DNA of 64,000 nt from Beta vulgaris subsp. vulgaris. Lineage: Eukaryota > Streptophyta > Magnoliopsida > Caryophyllales > Amaranthaceae. A program made the translations under genes and the position numbers. Below are positions 1-9,889 of this stretch, one piece after another (the first letter of the stretch is position 1; every line of letters begins with the position of its first letter). The notes under the pieces are model-generated. The model was not told where the DNA came from and did not search any database. It saw only the letters and a list, made by a program, of their open reading frames with translations. The stretch is taken from the NCBI RefSeq assembly GCF_026745355.1, contig NC_079208.1, positions 47,564,077-47,628,076 on the forward strand. The letters are read 5' to 3'.

Positions 1-215
1 GAGAAATGAGAATGAATTTTACACGATATAACTCTTATGAATAAGTGATGTAACTCTAATGAAAAAGTTATGTAACTCCAAAAAAAAGAATATTAGAAAA
101 AAATTCAAAAAAATTTTTTTTTTTTGGGCTGAAAAATTTTTAGGGGGTATAACTCTAATGAACAAGTGTTGCAACTCTGATCCAACCGTGTGGCTTAGAT
201 TCATTCTCATTTCTC
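1..215. repeat. Short foldback element with 17-bp perfect terminal inverted repeats
   Basis: The first 17 bases (GAGAAATGAGAATGAAT) are the exact reverse complement of bases 199-215. The interior is AT-rich and holds repeated phrases such as 'taactct.atgaa.aagt' near 38, 55 and 150. This is MITE-like. The left end coincides with the window edge, so the element could extend further and no target duplication can be judged. Confidence 0.5.
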
Positions 216-247
216 ATTTGAAGAGCATTCTCATGTGATCTTGCTCT

Positions 248-267
248 TATATATATATATATATATA
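248..267. repeat. (TA)n microsatellite
   Basis: Uninterrupted TA dinucleotide run of about ten units. Confidence 0.9.
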
Positions 268-475
268 ATGATATCCAAATCACTACAATAATGTTGGTTG
301 GTACAAGTTGCAATGATTTATATATATTCATCTAAAGTTAGAAAAACAAAGAAAATTAACATTAACTAACTAACCTACGCAATGCACTCATCAATAAAAT
401 GTTGAGCTAGTGTAGCTCAGTATCTTCCCTGGACTATGGGAAAGATCGCAAAGAAGACAAGACGGTTGCACTTTG

Positions 476-580
476 GTGTACAAGCTTGTTTCTAAGATCA
501 TTACTGCCAGAATGGCTGTGGTTATTGGTGAGGTTATAAATGAGGCTCAAGCTGGGTTCATTCCTGGAAAACGTATGTGA
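476..580 (+). pseudogene. LINE reverse-transcriptase fragment
   Basis: Frame 476 reads VYKLVSKIITARM followed by NEAQAGFIPGKRM and then a stop. This is the 'YKLISKIL..R' to 'NEAQAGFIPGR' stretch near the start of the reverse-transcriptase domain of plant L1-type non-LTR retrotransposons. Only about 34 codons remain; no endonuclease or later RT motifs flank it. It abuts the 3' part of the Ulp1-type gene on the other strand, so it probably marks where that transposon was truncated. Confidence 0.75.
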
Positions 581-610
581 CCAAGTCGTCAGTATGCACC
601 CCTATCTTGC

Positions 611-676
611 TTACTTATTCTTCACCTCATTGATTTGATCTTCCGTATAAGGATCATGGGTAAAGGTACGACCAAC
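611..676 (-). pseudogene. Last exon of the Ulp1-type transposon gene
   Basis: It begins after a clear acceptor (TTTTCAG) and encodes VGRTFTHDPYTEDQINEVKNK plus stop. The acidic '..EI.EVR.EW' tail is usual at the C-terminus of these transposon Ulp1 proteins. Confidence 0.65.
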
Positions 677-752
677 CTGAAAATAATTTACCAAAATTAA
701 CCTCAAATAGTTAAATATATAAAATATGAAATGAATAATTATATGAACTTAC

Positions 753-851
753 TTCGTCGAAATCCTCCGAACCAAAATATGAAGCGAGTACGTCAAAAAT
801 GTATCGCATCACAAAATAACCGCACTCCGTGCCTCCTTGTTGTTGCGGGCA
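753..851 (-). pseudogene. Catalytic-Cys exon of the Ulp1-type transposon gene
   Basis: Thirty-three codons containing CPQQQGGTECGYFVMRYI, then a GTAAGT donor. The Gln-x5-Cys-Gly spacing (Q..GGTECG) is the C48 active-site signature. It lies directly beside the truncated rps4 and is read on the same strand. Confidence 0.8.
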
Positions 852-921
852 CTTTATCAAAAGTTGTAAGAAAATGAGAAAATTTACCGTATAATGAGAA
901 TAACGTAGGCTTTTAATTGAA

Positions 922-1689
922 TCAAACAATTCTATTATACCTCAACATGTTTCCACAAAAGCTTCTCTCGACGAACAAGGATCCAAACTTCTTTGTTCTT
1001 TCTAAGTCTTGTTCTTGCATAGAAGAATGTAACTTTTGCAAAAACCGGTCTTTTAGTAGTAGGCGGCATCCCTTCTTAGTTTTGAGTCGGCGGAACCATT
1101 CTGTTTTGCTTCTGCTCCGCATTCTTACTCGGCGGAACCATTCTGTTTTGCTTCTGCTCCGCAGTCTTCCCCGGTGACCCCTTAATTTGCCTATGATTTT
1201 TTCAACTGATATTTTGATATAGAAAAATTTCCTTATTTCTTCACCGCGGGTTCTCGCGTAATTTTCTTGAAAAGATATTATATCACCGTGGGAAACTTTA
1301 AAATGACTAATGTTTACTATTCCATTATTCACACACACTTTTCGATGACTTATCGGCTGCCTTGCTTGAGGAATAGTTTCACAAAAATGTAGACGAACCA
1401 GAATAACGTCCAATCTTGTTTCTGGATTGAGTAGAAAAGGGATATATGAAGTTCGTTTTGTTCTTCTGTGCATCTTTGTGATGGGTAAATTCCCATGAAA
1501 AAGGGACAACTTTCGTGTAGTTCGTAATTGTATGTAACTGTTACGATTTTTTCTCGGATACATCTTTTTCTTAATAGATTTTTTCTTCATTCTCCATTTT
1601 CGGAGAGCGATGCGTTGCGATAGTGTAAGTTCTTTATTCCGAACATTTCCTGAAACTAGACGACAAGTTTTAAATCTTAATGCAGTCAT
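922..1689 (-). pseudogene. rps4: Mitochondrial ribosomal protein S4, 3'-truncated copy
   Basis: The reading frame starts MTALRFKTCRLVSGNVRN and continues with TTRKLSLFHGNLPIT, RTSYIPFLLNPETR, IPQARQPISHRKVCVNNG, HFKVSHGDIISFQEN and ERTKKFGS, which matches plant mitochondrial S4 throughout. RPS4 is a primary 16S-binding protein of the small subunit; ARQPISHRKVCVNNG is in its S4 RNA-binding domain. The frame stops after 255 codons, whereas plant mitochondrial S4 is usually near 350, and the homologous end is lost at the junction with transposon DNA. An in-frame 42-bp tandem duplication (1088-1171) repeats SRSKTEWFRR. It is probably non-functional in the nucleus; no targeting peptide precedes it. 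Confidence 0.85.
1088..1171. repeat. 42-bp tandem duplication inside rps4
   Basis: The phrase CGGCGGAACCATTCTGTTTT begins at 1088 and again at 1130, so the period is 42 bp, an exact 14 codons. The duplication keeps the frame open. Confidence 0.9.
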
Positions 1690-1979
1690 TATCTATTGTT
1701 GAATCAGTCAGTCTTTTTCGCCACATCGGGGCTATGGGACTCGAACCCAATTCTTTCCGCGACCCCTCTATTTAAAGAAAGAAAAGACCTGAATCCTACT
1801 GAAGCTGCTAACAGAGACTGATCAGATATTGACCTATGAGATTTGTACACTTCGGCTTGGCACCTTCCTTTGGTTCGGGCCCTTTCTCCGCCAATCTTTG
1901 CTTACCCGTGGGCCTTCCAGTATCACTTTTGGAGCTCGCAACGTTGAGTTTTATTCACAGTTGATCCTTACTAATCCAT

Positions 1980-2550
1980 ATGAAGTTAGGTTAGCTACTT
2001 CCCTCAGTGGGGATAAGGAATACTGATGTTAGGGTCAATCCAGTTGTCCGCTTCAACTACTTTACTGATCCAAAAGATGTGGAGTTTTAACTCTGCGGCA
2101 TGCGCAAAATAGGAAAGATGTTGACCATGGGGGACTTCAAGTTTAGGACAGGCTCTGGGGAGAGAGTTGTAGGACCTACATTGCCCATTGATCAATCAAA
2201 TGATATGCTAATGAGTAATGATCTTTCTGCCGTTAGAGACAGTGAGCACCATTTGGCATTACCATGGGAGCTGCCTTGTGGGCAAAGTTGTGGACCGTGA
2301 CCTCCGGGTCATTGGTATTAATGCCCTCCGAGTTGTTAATGGCTCAATATTCAGAGTGTCCCCAGGAACCAATCCCCAGGCCACTCTGATGATGCTTGGC
2401 AGATGAGTCGTTGCAGTAAATTAGATTCGTAGTTCTTTTGCATATGTAAATATATATAAGAATGCTAGTGTCAGAACCTGACTGTAGTAAAAATCTCTTT
2501 TGTTTGGCAGATATATGGGACTAAGGGTAATGAGAAACCGAATCAGATAG
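1980..2550 (+). pseudogene. GMC-oxidoreductase (mandelonitrile lyase/HOTHEAD-like) 3' gene fragment
   Basis: Reading + with frame changes gives NTDVRVNPVVRFNYFTDPKDVE, then [60 protein letters not shown] and, after an intron at 2403-2510, YMGLRVMRNRIR*. This is the C-terminal half of plant FAD-dependent GMC oxidoreductases. It includes the active-site His (WHYHG) and the NPQAT.M..G FAD/active-site segment. Lesions are a TAA after DVEF (about 2086), a frameshift near 2240 and a donor changed from GT to AT at 2403. A retained intron means DNA-level transfer from a nuclear gene. It sits inside mitochondrion-like sequence. Confidence 0.8.
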
Positions 2551-5500
2551 GATATTGATGTAGCCAAACTGATTCCAAAAGAGAGTAAATCGGCCACCAC
2601 ATTTTGCCCGTCTTCCTTCGCTTGCTTCTGGAAACTCTTTCTATCGGGGCAGTCAAGTTCCCCCCTTTCTTTGTGATGTCAAAGCAGCGTATTCTTGAGT
2701 TGACTTGAAAGAGTAAGTGAATAGGAATTACCTTACATGGAAAGAAGAATGGAAAGGGCTGAGGGAAGGAAGGAACTTCACTCAATGCTGGGTTGACTGC
2801 TGGGAAGCTTTACTTAAGTGGATTCGGCCCTACCTTGGCTACGAACCTATTCTCGCTAAGAGCTAAGAACTAGGCATTTCAAAGCAATTACCTTCTTAGC
2901 TTACTTCCTTGACTAGGGATTCCCTTCTTTGCTTACAGAATCTCTTGAAAAAAGAAAGTCTAGCTACATGCTTAACACCGGAAATTCTGACCTTGTTTGG
3001 TGATAGTCGACCAAGACGAGGCCTATATCTGAGAGCTTGAACTGGGCTTGGATGAAAGAGTAGCAGAGTCAATTCCTGAAGCTGGTTATTCCACCGGTTG
3101 TATATGGAAGGTGGCTAACTAGCAATCCTCTTAGGGATATCCTTTTCAAAACAAAATGAGTAATAGACTTTTAGTCTTTGGAAAGTCATCCTTGGCATAA
3201 GCTCTAGTTGATCTCTCTTATGGTATTCCCATCTGCTTCCTAATTCCCATATCTTTCTATATTCCCTATAGTGCTATACCATTACCTCTCTCCTTCTTTC
3301 TTTCGAACTTTGCTCTTAAGTCTTTTAACCGGAATTTTGAACGAAGGGCGTAAAGACTAGAGCTTTTCAACTCCTCTTTTTTAGACTAACCCGATGAGAA
3401 TATGCTGAGGCATAGACCCGATCTAACTTTCATACTCTCATCATTAAGATCAACAAATTCTCTCCGTTGAACTTCCACAGTGCAGTTTCTCTACTGCTAC
3501 TAGAGAAAGCTCTATCGCAATACGTCCTACCAAGGATAAGCAACTACATCATGAGGTATGGGATTCGTGTGTGGTAGTCTCAATTCATTCCCTCATGCGC
3601 ATCTAGTGCAGTGTCTCTGTAAGGTTCATAAACCCTCTCCTGTTTAGACATATAGCAGCCAGAAAGAGAAAGCAGCTTTGAGAACTAAGAAAGCAGTCTA
3701 CAGGATAGACCTTTGCTTCGCTCTTCACCCTTTAGGGGGCTCCGCCCTCCTGACCGGAGTGCCGTTCACTCGACTTCTCCTGGCGGGAAGTACTTGTTTC
3801 CTTCACCAACCAATCTTTGGATTTTTAAATCGTATGTATATAAGCATAGAAAGCGCACCGTTTTGATATGGCAGTTGAAAATAGATCTGGAGAGTTGCTC
3901 ACTCCAACGAGCCTAGGTAGACTTTGTCCACTTCCTATCAAAGCTCCAGTCTCCGGACTTGAAGAAAAGGGTGCCTACGAGACAGCTATGGTGTTGCACA
4001 GCAAAGTCTGTTGGGCAGCAGAAAATCCGTAATTAAGATCCTGAAGCGCTTGTCTGCAAAACCCTCTGGAAAGGTAGGTTTCTTGACATACTGTGACGAT
4101 GGCTCCATACGGGATCGATCTTCTTGTCATATTCGTTCCATTCTGACTTAGAAAAATTTCTCTTGCTGTTCTCCGGCTTGGGTTTTCTCGCTTGGAGCTG
4201 AATGCAGGTATTTCCTTTGGCTAGAGGGAGCTGTGAGGGAAGGGCTTTTTCAAGTAACGATTTTGATTCAATACGTTCTGTAGCTCCTACTCAATCTCGA
4301 TAAGGTCGGTAGCTGCTACCAACCCGTAGTGAGTTGAGGTCCTTAAGTTAAGGACAAAGCCTGGGTTCCGTAACAAATAGGATTTATTTTCGGCTGTGAC
4401 CATAATCATCTCTAATACCGCCATCTTTAGTTTATACAGCTTCCTGATAGCTGTCTTCCAGATAGCTATCGATTCAGCCTTTCCTCTAAAAGAATCTCCT
4501 GCTTCATAAACGGATATGTCTGTCTTGTCTCTCCCCGAGTCAGGAATAGTCAGTAAGAGTAAGAAAATCAGATTTTCGGACCTCACTAAAAAGAGGGCTA
4601 CTACTACTAATCCTTTTTATTAGGAAGGAAACTCTAAGGGCTTAGCACTACTCAAAAGAATGAAACTCCAACAACAGGCTATTACATAAGGAAAGCTACT
4701 ACAGGATTATACTGGACTACAAAGGACAGGAGTTTAGCTTAGGACTAAAACTTATATTATATTTAGACTCCATCGCCAAATGTCCTTCAAAGTCTTAGCC
4801 TATGAAAGGAACCTATTCGCTCGAAAGCAAAAAGAGTTATGGATACTAGCTTTACTGATTGAACTTTCTTAGTAGACTAGGACTGCCCTTAGGAATAACT
4901 CAAAAAGTAAAAGAAAAGAAGGAAGCGGCACTTTTCAAAGGGTTTCAGAATGCAGAAAGTTTCTTGCTTGGACCATGCCCAGAAGGTGATAGTCTTCTTC
5001 CAACCATATTATGGTACTCCTTAAAAATATATGAATATACCCTCTAAATACTTTGATAGACGTAAACCCAGAAAAAAAGTGGAGGAATCTCTCCCAGATA
5101 AAGAGAAAGATATAGATTCTCATCAGACTTACCAAATCAATCTATAGCCAGTCCTACCAAAAAAAGTATAACCTACTTAAGGGCTTGAGGGGTATCTGAA
5201 GAGAGGAAAGAAACACTAGTTCAATAGAGTTCTTTAACGTAGCCTCTTACTTCGCCTATTACGCCTACTTTTGATAGTGCCTCTTCTCTTATCTATGATC
5301 TATCTTTCTTTCTTAAAACCAGATCTGAGATCAGAAGGCAGAGCAGCATAAAGAGAACGAATAGAAGAAACTACAACTAACACAGGATAGCTTGCACTGG
5401 GCTAAAGAAAGGACTGAAATTGGATGCGTTTACAAAAGGACTGCAGAACTTAGAAGGGGTGCCCTTGCCTTAGGGCTTACCAATGCAACTCCGAAGGCTG

Positions 5501-5640
5501 ACCTTCTTTCCTAAGGAACTGCTGATACTGGCAAGTAAATGAAAGGAACAGGGGCATACCCTAGGACTTAAACTGGAGAGACTGAAGACTGCCTCAAAAC
5601 CTCGTAAAAGCACTACATAACACAAAATCAAATGATTTAG
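2551..5640. other. Gene-free stretch of mitochondrion-like DNA
   Basis: No frame encodes a recognisable protein; the longest frames (about 99 codons) lack family motifs. The stretch is rich in short purine/pyrimidine runs and resembles plant mitochondrial spacer DNA. I could not identify tRNA or rRNA genes in it. Confidence 0.45.
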
Positions 5641-7157
5641 TCTTTAATTGTTGTATGTTATAATATCAATTCATTTAAAGTATATCAAACCGATCAACTT
5701 AAGCTATCATAGGCGTTTTAATCTTTAACTTCTGCTCCTTGTGAAAGCTAGCAGAATCAAAGGTATAAACTATCCCGAGCAAGGGACATATGATAAGGAG
5801 CATCAAATAACGACTATTGCAAGAATGAATAAAAATAACTACTAAAAAAATCACATATCATGCAACAATCAATATTTGTAAAACTATATATTAAGCTAGA
5901 ATATTACTCTTGAAAAATTGGCGCGAAGATGATACTAGCACCAAGACCGACAGATCCCGTCATAGCATGTTGAATGTAAGTCGTTACCTCCTCCGATGCA
6001 TGCAGATCCGCGGTACTCTCCAGACACATCCAACAAACACGTTCAATAGCATTCCCAAATCCATCCAAGTCATGCTGCGTAGCCCTAAAAACTCATTGGC
6101 AAAAGTAAATTTTATGTGAAAATTACAACTACCATATAATGAAATGTAAAAAAAAAATCATAACTTTGATTATTGTTACCTCATGTACACTTGGATAATA
6201 GAAATATTAATCATCTCTCCTTTCATATGTTGACCAATATCCTCCTTGGTCCGATAAGCGGTGCCATCATCTCCTGAATAATGGAACAAGGAGCTCGACA
6301 AGGTAACACCAACAACATCATCATCTGCGACGGCAAGGGCAAGCGTATCTGCTAACTCCCTACAATCTTCAGTGAGGGAGTCTAAGAACAATCGATCATC
6401 GATAACTGGACTATAACGAGAAGTCGAACCGGCTGCTGAAAGCAGCTGGCTAGAAGATCTAACAGCATCCCCCAAAATCCTTTTTTGTTTTTTAGGTGTC
6501 GGTGTAACCTAATAATTATTTTTAGAATGCGAATGAGATTATGAAAATTTTAAATTGAATGCTATTATTTTTACAAAAATGGAGGCCTATATGAACAATT
6601 ACCTCATCACTAAAATTTTTGGCCATTGCACCTATGTACCCAAAGCGGTAACTGTAGTGTCGATCTCATATGCAGGGACGGGGACAAGTAGTGGCAAATA
6701 ACTATATTTCTCTACAAAACGATGAATTCACTTTAAGGTGATCATTCATCATTCTAGACCCATGAATTGTAGTGGTCTCATCAAAAGCATAAGAATATGC
6801 ATCACTAGACAAGTCTCTCCACTAGTTGGATCTATCAAATACAATCGACATGGAATCTCCTCCTAACAACAACGTAAAGTTCTAATTAATTATGTAAGAT
6901 ATTATTTGAATAAAACACATCTATATATGATAATTATTTGTATAAAGCACATGTATATAAGATAATTATTTGAATTGAACCCATGTATATATAATAAATA
7001 TATGTACCTTCAACTTAGGAGAATGAGTGTCGTAAAATCCAGAGAGTGGAGTACGTAGCTGAGTGGGTTGTGAAGCAACTAGCCCAGGAGATGGCCCAGC
7101 AGATGGTGGAACAAATGATGGAATAGGTGGCTGAGTGGGAACAGTCCCAAAACGGGG

Positions 7158-8218
7158 ATTATTCAAGACTTACTCCTAAGGAGTAAGTCTTGAACGGGTA
7201 TCTAGGCAATATGATGTACATAAAAACAATCGCATTCAAGCGATTCCAAGTCATCACCAAACAATAATTGCATTCAAGCAATTTCAAGTTATCACCAAAA
7301 CAACAAGTACCAAAACATTCCTTAGATTTTCCTTCCCCTCCTATTGGTGAGTCTATCAATATAAAGGTATTGCATATTGAAATTAAGAATTGAAAAAACA
7401 TCACAAGAACTTAAGCATAAACAATCCCGTATAACATTTTAGGGCATACAAAAACTTAAGCAAAATTATCACAAAATCAGTTTTTAATACTCAAATCTTA
7501 TAACTAATCATATATATACTTTATCTAAGCATTTTAAACTACAATTTAAGCCAAATTTTTCATTAAAACACTATTAACTAAGAAAAATTTACAAATAACT
7601 AACCTAATATGACAAACCCTCGCCAAAAATTTGGATGAGAAGCGCCGGAGGTGAAGGAGTGGCGCCGGTGAAGGAGAAGCGAGGAGAAACGGAGGAGAAA
7701 CGAAGGAGGAGAAGCGAGGAGAAACGAAGGAGGAGAAACGGAGGAGATCGAAAAAACCCTCGCGGGAAAATTGAATGCACCCAGTCGTCGGAAACTCGAA
7801 TGCACCCAGTCGCCGAAAATCGGAAACAAACCTCGCGGGAAATCGGAAACAAACCTCACCGGAAACTACCTTTCGTCGGAGAATGTGAGAGAATGTGAGA
7901 GTGTGAGAGACTGTGAGAGGAGAGGGACAGAGAGACTGTGAGAGGGTCGAGAAACACTAAAGGAAAAAATGAAAACCTGCGTGCGTGTTTTGGGAAAATG
8001 AGAGCAGCATATATTGCTGCGGTTCTACCAAGAAACCGTAGCAATATATGCTGCTCTGGGATCAGAAAAATTTCAAAATATATCCGTTGCAATAATATTG
8101 TTGTGGTTTTGGACGGAACCGCAACAATATTATTATTTTTTATTTTTACTTTTCTTTTTACACGATATATTGTTGCGTATGGGTAAAACCGCAGCAATAC
8201 GCATTTATTCTACTAGTG
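7158..8218 (-). mobile_element. 5' terminal region of a CACTA-type DNA transposon
   Basis: On the minus strand the element would begin at 8218 with CACTAGTAGAATAA, the CACTA family terminus. The first 230 bp hold palindromic subterminal repeats built on 'GCAATAT.TTGCTGCGGTT' (about 7990-8205). About 1 kb further in, the Ulp1-type gene begins on the same strand, so this is probably the 5' end of that element. 7600-7790 is a GAGGAG-rich tract. No matching CACTA terminus was found at the other side before base 578, where LINE sequence begins. Confidence 0.6.
7990..8205. repeat. Subterminal palindromes of the CACTA-type element
   Basis: Three imperfect hairpins lie here. Around 8000-8055, AGCAGCATATATTGCTGCGG meets its complement. 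Around 8085-8140, GCAATAATATTGTTG meets CAACAATATTATT. Around 8165-8205, ATTGTTGCG meets CGCAGCAAT. Repeats of this kind are where CACTA transposases usually bind. Confidence 0.6.
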
Positions 8219-8978
8219 GCGCGGTCGCCAGAGTGCACAAAATCTCTATCTTCAAAACGTCATAACTTCTTCGTTATTCGTCGGAATTAGGCAAGTGACC
8301 ACTCGTTGGAAAGCTCTTGAAATGTAGAATCTAACCCAATTAAAATCACTCCATTTGAATTTGTAGAACTTGAGATATAATCAAAAGAGTGGATTGGAGT
8401 CATTTTTCTACTTCTTTCACTATTCACTTTGCTTCAAAACTCTTCCAACTCAATGCTCGTGCTCTCGAAAATACATCATCTCTTGTAGTGATATAAGTGA
8501 GTAGGAAATGCATTAAAACATGCTAATTTCTACAATGATCAACTTGGAAATACAAACACACTACAAGGAGCACAGCATTAGTAGTAAAATGGCTCCGAAG
8601 AGCGCAGTTAAGACCAATAATCAATGAGGGACGAAGGTAAAATCTCTATATAAAATAGACATATCAAATGTAATTTTGCCTCACTCATTCACCAATCTCT
8701 AATATCATAAAGCTCCTTTTTCAACTTTTTAAAAAGAGCTTTTTGGTCCCAGTCAACTATTTTAAACCTATCTCTACCAACACTTAAACTAGAGGATTGA
8801 TAGTCAAATCCTCTAATATAAGTTCAAACCTCTAATTTTTCTCCAAATATCTCATTACCCAACAATTTCACATAATTTTATACTATATACATTTCTTATA
8901 AAGATTGGAAAATGTTTGGGTGACCATAACGGTTGGCACCCCTCTTGAAAGAAATAGAAAAAATATAGTAATTAATTC
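8219..8978. other. Intergenic, no gene seen
   Basis: The phrase 'cgttggaaagctcttgaaat' near 8305 and its surroundings resemble untranslated parts of plant retroelements, but no coding motif remains. From 8640 on it is AT-rich single-copy-looking DNA. Confidence 0.5.
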
Positions 8979-8986
8979 AATATTTT

Positions 8987-9558
8987 GGAATTTTTTCCTT
9001 GAATAATGTAAAAGTGGGTTTTAATTCCCAAAATATGCCCAAAAAAATAAAAATTCCCTGCGTACCGTCCATGTACGACGGCACGCGAGAAACTGTTTTT
9101 TTTTGTTTTATCCCAGGTAAACCGCTACTCAGAGTAGCGGTTTATTTTATTTATAAACCGCTACTCAGAGTAGCGGTTTATGTGTATAAACCGCTACTCA
9201 AAGTAGCGGTTTATAAATATAAACCGCTACTCAAAGTAGCGGTTTACTTGGGCAAAATGTTCCAAGCACATATCAAACTCAACTTGATTAATGAACCGCT
9301 ACTTCAAGTAGTGGTTTACACAACATATTTTTTTTTTTTTTTTTGTAAACCGCTACTTCAAGTAGCGGTTTTACTTAAGTTGAAAAAAATAAAATTCTCG
9401 GCACTTGTAAACCGCTACTTCAAGTAGCGGTTTTACTTAAGTTGGAAAAAAAACCTCTCGCGTGCCGTCCTACGTGGACGGTACGCAGGAAATTTTTATT
9501 TTTTTGGCATATTTCGGGAATTAAAACCCACTTTTGCATTATCCAAGAAAAAAATTCC
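8987..9558. mobile_element. Foldback DNA element with 8-bp target duplication and a palindrome array
   Basis: The ends are long inverted repeats of about 110 bp: GGAATTTTTTCCTTGAATAA at 8987 versus the complement of 9539-9558. They continue through 'aaaagtgggttttaattccc' and a GC-rich CCTGCGTACCGTCC block. AATATTTT flanks both sides (8979-8986 and 9559-9566), fitting an 8-bp (hAT) or 8-10-bp (MULE) target duplication. The centre consists of seven short palindromes. The long forward frame over this array is a by-product of the repeats, not a gene. Confidence 0.7.
9117..9440. repeat. Array of seven near-perfect palindromes (AAACCGCTACT.AGTAGCGGTTT)
   Basis: Four copies have the centre CTC(A/G)GAG or CTCAAAG and three have CTTCAAG, each flanked by the same arms AAACCGCTACT and AGTAGCGGTTT. 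Spacers are 8-55 bp and unlike each other. Each unit can fold into a hairpin of about 11 bp. Confidence 0.9.
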
Positions 9559-9566
9559 AATATTTT

Positions 9567-9880
9567 GGAGAGAGAAAATATTCCTACAAGTAACACATTT
9601 ATTGGGTTACATTACAACCCTTAGAGTTACTAAAATTACTTAAATGGTGCACACGTATATGAATAATTAATGTGTGTTTCAACTTTTAAGACTTGAGCGC
9701 ATGACCTCTCATTTGATATAATAATACAGTAAGCAACTACACTACAATATTTATGTTGGTCTTTGTGTACTTGTGGGGGAAAAAAATGATTTAAAGATAA
9801 ATATTTCTGTTTTTGAAGAATTTAAATACGCTTTAGTAAATAATCCGGAGCGTATGAGTTGGGAGAAGAACTAGTTCTTA
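9567..9880. other. Intergenic, no gene seen
   Basis: AT-rich spacer between two DNA transposons. The phrase 'acttgagcgcatgacctctc' is a common degraded-repeat motif in plants. Confidence 0.5.
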
Positions 9881-9889
9881 TTATATAAA

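Larger units (their letters stand above)
905..5640. other. Mitochondrion-like DNA inserted in nuclear DNA (NUMT), mosaic
   Basis: The left part contains mitochondrial rps4. The rest has the balanced base composition and 'tctttcttt / gaaagaaag / cttact' texture usual for plant mitochondrial intergenic DNA, for example the GC-rich block near 3730-3790. Both flanks are exons of one transposon gene, so this is an insertion in the nucleus. Borders are approximate: left between about 905 and 950, right near 5600-5650 where AT-rich transposon intron sequence resumes. No complete mitochondrial gene other than the rps4 piece was recognised. The mitochondrial origin of 2551-5640 is inferred from texture and linkage only. 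Confidence 0.6.
611..7157 (-). pseudogene. Transposon-encoded Ulp1-type cysteine protease gene, split by an organelle insertion
   Basis: Seven exon-like blocks read leftward: about 7157-7008, 6862-6603, 6508-6180, 6084-5908, 5813-about 5703, 851-753 and 676-611. Most borders have GT/AG signals. The blocks carry the family's landmarks: 'DETTTIHGSRMMNDHLKV' in block 2, 'ISIIQVYMR' at the end of block 3, 'GASIIFAPIFQ' ending block 4, 'LMLLIICP..GIVYTFDSA' in block 5, 'CPQQQGGTECGYFVMRYI' (catalytic Cys region of C48 SUMO-protease-like domains) in block 6, and 'TEDQINEVKNK*' as the tail. Such proteases are carried by plant CACTA and some MULE elements. The catalytic His usually written HWML reads RYLML here, and block 2 has stops, so the gene is dead. 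About 4.7 kb of unrelated DNA separates blocks 5 and 6. Confidence 0.8.

Noticed and set aside
281..292. CACTACAATAAT as a possible left CACTA terminus for the 8218 element
   Set aside because: Beyond CACTA it does not match CACTAGTAGAATAA, no subterminal palindromes follow, and flanking triplets differ.
1735..1800. tRNA-like 'GGTTCGAGTCCCATAGCCCC' (minus strand) beside rps4
   Set aside because: A T-arm-like piece is present but no matching acceptor or anticodon stem could be built in the preceding 80 bases.
7599..7859. Two overlapping minus-strand frames of more than 80 codons
   Set aside because: They translate GAGGAG-type low-complexity DNA (Ser/Phe/Arg-rich) inside the CACTA 5' region; no motif.
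8999..9427. Open frame encoding repeated PLL(R/K/Q)VAV units
   Set aside because: It is produced by the palindrome array read in one frame; the spacers are non-coding and no start context or family exists.
9117..9440. CRISPR-like look of repeats and spacers
   Set aside because: The repeats are palindromes inside a eukaryotic foldback transposon, spacers have irregular lengths, and CRISPR arrays are not found in plant nuclear DNA.
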